A DNA stretch of 16,653 bases, from assembly GCA_034419095.1 (NCBI GenBank), contig DAOULQ010000212.1, positions 1 through 16,653 of the forward strand. Direction: 5' to 3'. This document shows, one piece after another, positions 12,923 to 16,653 of this stretch (its first letter is position 1; the number at the start of each line of letters is the position of its first letter). Both the position numbers and the translations under genes were made by a program. Source of the DNA: UBA7937 sp034419095 (GTDB lineage: Bacteria > Chloroflexota > Anaerolineae > UBA7937). The notes under the pieces were generated by a model. The model saw only the letters and a program-made list of their open reading frames with translations. It searched no databases and was not told where the DNA came from.

Positions 12923-13969
12923 ATGAGAGTTAGGCTCTTAGTCATTTTTGGGTTTCTTCTCTTGGTGGCGGTGAGCGTGGCTAGGGCTCAGGATGCGAGC
13001 CGCTGCCCGGAGGTGGGGGATATCCCCGGTAACCTGATATTCAATTGCTCTTTTGAGAGAGGCTGGGTGGGCATAGATTTGGGCGAGGTCGGGGAGGGGT
13101 GGGGGTATTTCGTAGAGGCCGGGCGGCCAGCCTTCGTCCATTCTACCTTCGAACGGAAGCATGGGAACACCGCTCAGCAGATCTGGTCCGATGGTGAGGC
13201 GTTCACAGCGGGCATCTATCAGCAGGTAGGCGACGTAGCCCCTGGGACGTGGTATGCGGCGGAGGTGGTCTGGGCGGCGGTGGTGGCCACCGATGGGGAT
13301 AATGTGAGGAGGAGGGTGGGGATCGACCCCTATGGGGGGACCGACCCTCTATCGCCCAATGTGGTTTGGGGGGAGGAGGTCTGGCCGGAGACGGAGAAGT
13401 TTCACGCTTTGCACGTCTCAGCGGTGGCCCAGGCGCCCACCATCACCCTCTTCGTGAGAGTGCACGTCCCCTACTCTTTGGGGGCTGACCAGGCTTTCAT
13501 AGATGTGGTAAGCCTGGTGGTGGATACCACACAGCCACCTCCTACCCTCATACCATTACCTCCAACGGCTACTCCCACGCCTCTTCCACCTACTCCGACA
13601 CCTGTACTCCCGTCGCCCACCCCGACGTCGACACATACCCCCTCGCCTACTGACACTCCCTCGCCCACTCTTACCCCCACGCTTTCACCCACGTTCACAC
13701 CCCTGGCTCCTACGGCTACCCCTACTTCCTTGCCACCTACGCCGACTTTCACCCCTATACCTCCCACTCCGCCCCCCTCGCCCACCTCCACCGTACATTT
13801 GGCTGTTGCCACCCCTACGGCTACCGAGAGCCCTCTTTCCACCCCTTCACCATCTGGCGATATGGCTGAGATGAACCCTGACCTTTCGCTGTACGTGGCC
13901 CTGGGCTGCTTTGTCCTGGTAGGGATGTTGGCAGCGGTGGCCCTTCGCTGGTGGAGAAGGCTTGGTTAA
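12923..13969 (+). CDS. Secreted, membrane-anchored protein with beta-sandwich-like domain and Pro/Thr-rich linker
   Basis: A 348-aa exported protein. Residues 1-22 form a signal peptide (MRVRLLVIFGFLLLVAVSVA, then RA) with likely cleavage before QDA. Residues 27-202 look like a jelly-roll/CBM-type domain: it opens with NLIFNCSFERGW, the usual start of such domains in Chloroflexota surface proteins, has Cys28 and Cys42 that could form a disulphide, and ends FIDVVSLVVD. Residues 203-312 are a low-complexity Pro/Thr/Ser linker with recurring PTPTP units. A single helix at about 322-342 followed by RWWRRLG anchors the C-terminus, so the domain is displayed outside. Ligand unknown. It ends six bases from the convergent PHP gene. 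The DNA between the PHP gene and its duplicated 3' fragment is exactly this gene, suggesting it arrived with, or between, a local duplication. Confidence 0.8.
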   Translation: MRVRLLVIFGFLLLVAVSVARAQDASRCPEVGDIPGNLIFNCSFERGWVGIDLGEVGEGWGYFVEAGRPAFVHSTFERKHGNTAQQIWSDGEAFTAGIYQQVGDVAPGTWYAAEVVWAAVVATDGDNVRRRVGIDPYGGTDPLSPNVVWGEEVWPETEKFHALHVSAVAQAPTITLFVRVHVPYSLGADQAFIDVVSLVVDTTQPPPTLIPLPPTATPTPLPPTPTPVLPSPTPTSTHTPSPTDTPSPTLTPTLSPTFTPLAPTATPTSLPPTPTFTPIPPTPPPSPTSTVHLAVATPTATESPLSTPSPSGDMAEMNPDLSLYVALGCFVLVGMLAAVALRWWRRLG

Positions 13970-13975
13970 GGGGTT

Positions 13976-15061
13976 TCAAAGGAGGTATATAGGGTTGGTG
14001 AAGACCCAGCCGCGTGGTCGGAGGAGGTAGCGGCGATAGGCCTCCACTCGATAGGCCCCCTTTTCTTTTGCCCTGTAACGGAAGCTCTTGCCCCTCTTTT
14101 GGGCTACTATCTTTCCCTGGTGCACCAGCCGCAGGAGGGCGGGTAGAGGGGAGACGACCTCGAACTCCGCTTCTGATGCAATCTCCTCTCCCATCATCGC
14201 TTCCTCGTTCCCACTTCTGGCCAGGAAGCGGAAACCCTTGCTATCCCCTATAAGGTCATAGGCCACGAAGGCATGGCCGCCTTTCAACGCTTCGTAGACC
14301 AAGTTGCGGTCATGCTCCAGTTCGCCGCTGAAGGGCTCAGGAGAGAGGATATGGGTGCGGACGGTGCGGAAGCAGTGCTCATAAGAATGGATGGCTCGTT
14401 TCAGGGGCCCCAAGGTATAGATTGTAGCATGGACATCGGTGCCCCCGATGGCTGCCACTCGTCTCTCTCCCAGCAACTCGTCCCACTTTCTCAGGGTCTC
14501 GGGGAAAGGGCCTCGAATGGCTACCCCAGGGAAATAGGCCAAGAAGAAGGCCTGGGGGAGGTTGGGGAGGTAAGCCTTGAATTCGGACATGTAGTTCCAT
14601 ATCTCCAGGCCAGCGTACCCTTTCACCTGCCAATCTACCCAGTCGATCTCCGGCTCCCTGCTGAAAGGGGTACTGTGCTCAAAGGGGTGAGCGAGGAAGC
14701 CGAAGCCCCCCTGGGCGTTGACGGCATCGATGACGGCCTGGGCATCCTTGGCGTGTTGGGCTACTTCTTCTTTGATGTTGAAAGCCAGGTAGTGGTTAGC
14801 CTCGGGGACTCGCTCGATGTCATGAATCTCCTCGCCCACCAGCAAGAGAAGATCCCCGTACCAGCCGTCTTTGCCGGTCACTAGGATGTTGTGGTCCGTG
14901 GCTATGACGAAGTCTAACCCCGCCTGCGAGGCGAGGTATGCCACTTCATCGAAGTCGGCGGTGCCGTCAGAGGTGGTGGTATGGAGATGGATGGAACCCA
15001 CATATTCGTGCATCATCTCTCCAGTGGGTACTGGTGCAGAGATTATAGGGTTCTCGCCCAT
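13976..15061 (-). CDS. PHP-domain metal-dependent phosphoesterase
   Basis: A 361-aa PHP (polymerase and histidinol phosphatase) protein. Metal-binding motifs: H25-L-H27 (SIHLHTTTSDGT), D56-H57 (IATDHN), E77/E78-H80 (VGEEIH), H125 (FLAHPFEHS) and a C-terminal GGTDVHA. Family members hydrolyse phosphate mono- or diesters with a trinuclear metal centre; the substrate here is unknown. No polymerase domain is attached. A C-terminal beta-rich region (about 280-361) follows the barrel. The start at 15059-15061 adds about 16 residues before the conserved region; the Met at 16 or 17 (MMHEYVGSIHLHT) is a plausible alternative. No signal peptide. The gene is convergent with the Pro/Thr-linker gene, and its last about 40 codons are duplicated at 12743-12862. 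Confidence 0.88.
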   Translation of the reverse strand: MGENPIISAPVPTGEMMHEYVGSIHLHTTTSDGTADFDEVAYLASQAGLDFVIATDHNILVTGKDGWYGDLLLLVGEEIHDIERVPEANHYLAFNIKEEVAQHAKDAQAVIDAVNAQGGFGFLAHPFEHSTPFSREPEIDWVDWQVKGYAGLEIWNYMSEFKAYLPNLPQAFFLAYFPGVAIRGPFPETLRKWDELLGERRVAAIGGTDVHATIYTLGPLKRAIHSYEHCFRTVRTHILSPEPFSGELEHDRNLVYEALKGGHAFVAYDLIGDSKGFRFLARSGNEEAMMGEEIASEAEFEVVSPLPALLRLVHQGKIVAQKRGKSFRYRAKEKGAYRVEAYRRYLLRPRGWVFTNPIYLL

Positions 15062-15120
15062 GGACTGTCAACCCCCCGGGGAACTCTCTGCCCCCTTGTT
15101 TCGTCTAAATAATAGCCAGG

Positions 15121-15162
15121 TGGTATAATGAGCGAAATCCTGAGCAAATTCAATTAAGGAGG
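15121..15162 (+). promoter_or_regulatory. Extended -10 promoter and ribosome-binding site of the SIMPL gene
   Basis: TGG followed by TATAAT (15121-15129) is an extended -10; no good -35 is seen at 16-18 bases. AAGGAGG (15156-15162) is a near-perfect ribosome-binding site seven bases from the ATG and fixes the start. Confidence 0.7.
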
Positions 15163-15169
15163 CCAAGAG

Positions 15170-15934
15170 ATGACAAGGGTGATAGGCATTATTCTAGGGG
15201 CGATAACGGTGGTTCTGGTAGCCGCGGTTCTCACGGTGGAACTGTCCATGGTGGTGCCGGCGGTGAGAGCCGGTGGCCCGCCAGGTGTCGTGGCGCCCGA
15301 GGAGCGAAACGCCATCTCCGTCGCCGGGGAGGGGAGGGTCTACGCCGAGCCCGATATGGCGGAGATAATCATCGGGGTGGAGAGCCGAGCCCCTACGGCT
15401 AAGGAGGCGGCCAGCGAGAATAGCGGAGATATGAGCGAGGTGATGGCTGTCCTCAAGGAGATGGGGATCGCCGAAGAGGATGTCCAGACCGTCGATTATT
15501 CCATCAGGGCGGAGATGTATTACCCAGAGGGTGAGGAGCCCAGGGTCATCGGCTATGTGGTCATTAATGCAGTCCAGGTGAAGATGCGCGATCTCGGCCT
15601 AGTGGGAGACCTCTTAGACAAAGTGACGGAGGCCGGGGCCAACAACATCTACGGTATAACCTTCACCGTCGAGGACCCCAGACCTTTCCAGGAGAGGGCT
15701 CGGGGGATGGCGGTGGCTGATGCTCGTAAAAAGGCCCAGGAGCTGGCCGAGCTTGCCGATATACGGCTTGGCGATCTCTTTTCCATCAGCGAATATATAA
15801 TGGGGGGGCCGGTCTATGTGGAAAGGGCTGCGCTGGCGCCGGCGGAGGGTATAGGAGGTGGGGGGCCGTCTATCTCTCCGGGGCAACTGGAGATAGTTGT
15901 CCAGGTGGGGATGAGTTACGAGATAGTGCAGTAA
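15170..15934 (+). CDS. SIMPL-domain (DUF541/YggE-like) exported protein
   Basis: A 254-aa protein with an N-terminal hydrophobic segment (residues 5-25, IGIILGAITVVLVAAVLTVE) acting as a signal peptide or anchor, so the domain is extracytoplasmic. The SIMPL domain starts at about residue 42 (NAISVAGEGRVYAEPDMAEI) and shows the family's IGVESRAPTAKEA, VQTVDYSI and YVVINAVQVKMRDL segments, then ARGMAVADARKKAQELAELA near the end. E. coli YggE of this family is linked to reduced oxidative stress, but the biochemical role is unknown. Start well supported by AAGGAGG. A strong terminator follows (15956-15981), so this is probably a single-gene transcript. Confidence 0.9.
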   Translation: MTRVIGIILGAITVVLVAAVLTVELSMVVPAVRAGGPPGVVAPEERNAISVAGEGRVYAEPDMAEIIIGVESRAPTAKEAASENSGDMSEVMAVLKEMGIAEEDVQTVDYSIRAEMYYPEGEEPRVIGYVVINAVQVKMRDLGLVGDLLDKVTEAGANNIYGITFTVEDPRPFQERARGMAVADARKKAQELAELADIRLGDLFSISEYIMGGPVYVERAALAPAEGIGGGGPSISPGQLEIVVQVGMSYEIVQ

Positions 15935-15955
15935 GAGATGATAGAAATGAGAAAG

Positions 15956-15981
15956 GGGGCCGCAACTTGTGGCCCCTTTTT
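15956..15981 (+). terminator. Rho-independent terminator, shared by convergent genes
   Basis: GGGGCCGC (15956-15963), loop AACTT, GTGGCCCC (15969-15976), then TTTTT. The stem is 8 bp with one G-T pair. It ends the SIMPL transcript; the T run overlaps the stop codon of the convergent DUF2007 gene. Confidence 0.85.
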
Positions 15982-16195
15982 AGTCTTCAGCCTGGGAGAG
16001 GATCTGGCGAGCGCGGGCCGCCTGGTCTCGGGGCACGAGAATTTGGACTTCCCCCAAGCCATCGATGGTGAGGGCGAAGACGGTGCTTCCGCTATCGTAC
16101 CGCAATAGGACCGGGATCCCTTCGCTCTCCAAGCGCCCCTTTATCACGTGGGCCTGGATTTGCCCGGAGGCGGTATAGACCTTTTCTAATTTCAT
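15980..16195 (-). CDS. DUF2007-type putative signal-transducing protein (71 aa)
   Basis: A short protein of the DUF2007 family: LEKVYTASGQIQAHVIKGRL, then ESEGIPVLLRYDSGS, a central VQILVPRDQAARARQIL and a short acidic tail. Members adopt a small ferredoxin-like fold related to the PII/ACT style; no enzymatic residues are known and the function is undefined. Length is normal. It is transcribed from the candidate promoter at 16302-16331 with a leader of about 100 nt, and its stop lies inside the shared terminator. Confidence 0.82.
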   Translation of the reverse strand: MKLEKVYTASGQIQAHVIKGRLESEGIPVLLRYDSGSTVFALTIDGLGEVQILVPRDQAARARQILSQAED

Positions 16196-16262
16196 AACTC
16201 TCGTCAGTTTGTCAGGGCTGCTTCTTGGCTCCCGAGACCTGGCTGCGCCGTTTCTCTACTAC

Positions 16263-16331
16263 TTTGGCCCTCTCCCTGGGCCAAACCCTAAACTATGGTC
16301 TATTCTAATGAAATGCAAGAGGTTCTGTCAA
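16263..16331 (-). promoter_or_regulatory. Promoter and leader hairpin of the DUF2007 gene
   Basis: TTGACA (16326-16331), 18-base spacer, TAGAAT (16302-16307) on the minus strand. Downstream, TTTGGCCC (16263-16270) pairs perfectly with GGGCCAAA (16278-16285) across a 7-base loop in the leader. No T tract follows, so it is not a classic terminator. The rest of the 16196-16341 gap shows nothing else. Confidence 0.55.
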
Positions 16332-16341
16332 AGGGCCACCT

Positions 16342-16653
16342 TTAACTCTCTTCTTGAGTGGTGGCGAGGAGGGAGTCGAGTTCCTGGGAGAGTTCCCTTA
16401 ATCGCGTTTCTAGCCGCTGAAGGTCGTCTCGGGTGGGTATCTGCCACCGCTGTAGGGCTCCTTCTACTTTGATCAACGTCGCCGCTTCCAGGTTCTGACG
16501 GCGACGCAGGGCATAAGCAACCAACTCCTCGCTCAGTCGCTGGGTTTCTTCCAAGGCTGTCTCCCCTCGGCTAACGAGGGGTTCGAGCCTCTCCTCGTCG
16601 AGGATGGCTCTTAAGGTATCGCCACCGATGCGGATTAGGGCTCGCAGGAAGGG
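16342..16653 (-). CDS. Phasin-like coiled-coil protein, 5' partial
   Basis: The frame is open through the right edge: before the LEETQRLSEEL segment it reads PFLRALIRIGGDTLRAILDE and ERLEPLVSRGETA, so the start is outside the window. The visible 103 residues are strongly helical and charged and end with RWQIPTRDDLQRLETRLREL, the layout of phasin / polyhydroxyalkanoate granule-associated proteins (an IPTR-D segment followed by a heptad helix). These bind granule surfaces or regulate their synthesis; in many bacteria similar proteins exist without PHA genes. Assignment rests on this C-terminal motif only. No hydrophobic segment is seen. Confidence 0.55.
   Translation of the reverse strand, partial: PFLRALIRIGGDTLRAILDEERLEPLVSRGETALEETQRLSEELVAYALRRRQNLEAATLIKVEGALQRWQIPTRDDLQRLETRLRELSQELDSLLATTQEES

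Noticed and set aside
13471..13842. Minus-strand 123-codon Val/Gly-rich frame
   Set aside because: It is the antisense of the Pro/Thr linker (GVGVGV is the reverse reading of PTPTP-type codons), with no ribosome-binding site.

Overview
The window looks like a chromosomal segment of a Chloroflexota-type bacterium (Anaerolineae or a relative). The evidence is moderate to high GC, a secreted protein with a long Pro/Thr linker of the kind common in that phylum (12923-13969), and a Gram-positive-type LexA box (GAAC-N4-GTTC) at the uvrB promoter. The taxonomic call is inference. Most genes lie on the minus strand. Plus-strand genes are a C45-like protein at the left edge, a toxin-antitoxin pair, the Pro/Thr-linker protein and a SIMPL protein. 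I found no tRNA, rRNA or CRISPR array.

Left part (1-4650): the 3' end of a C45/acyltransferase-like gene that lacks its catalytic cysteine converges on, and overlaps, miaB. Upstream of miaB on the minus strand are an AT-richer HEPN-domain gene, a Nudix hydrolase, a perfect 13-bp hairpin, and a cyclase/prenyltransferase-like gene broken by a single-base frameshift.

Middle part (4650-11690): uvrA and uvrB, the damage-recognition core of nucleotide excision repair, are separated by about 2 kb of accessory DNA. That DNA holds a REP-associated tyrosine transposase (RAYT) flanked by two 114-bp direct repeats, a solitary HicB-like gene whose 3' end runs into one repeat, an unknown Cys-containing protein and a small membrane protein. 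Each 114-bp repeat has a palindrome at each end and, between them, a copy of the uvrA ribosome-binding region and first codons. The uvrA start therefore exists three times. The repeat nearest uvrA creates a 36-codon upstream ORF that stops one base before the uvrA ATG. uvrB has a clear promoter with an SOS box just downstream of the -10.

Right part (11690-16653): divergent from uvrB is an excisionase-type HTH antitoxin / PIN toxin pair with a palindrome and three 10-bp-phased direct repeats in its leader. Then come a decayed copy of the 3' end of a PHP-phosphoesterase gene, the Pro/Thr-linker surface protein, the intact PHP gene, a SIMPL (DUF541) exported protein with a good terminator, a DUF2007 protein, and the 3' part of a phasin-like coiled-coil gene running off the right edge.

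The most unusual structure is the RAYT/REP array that has captured the uvrA translation start (about 7521-8414).
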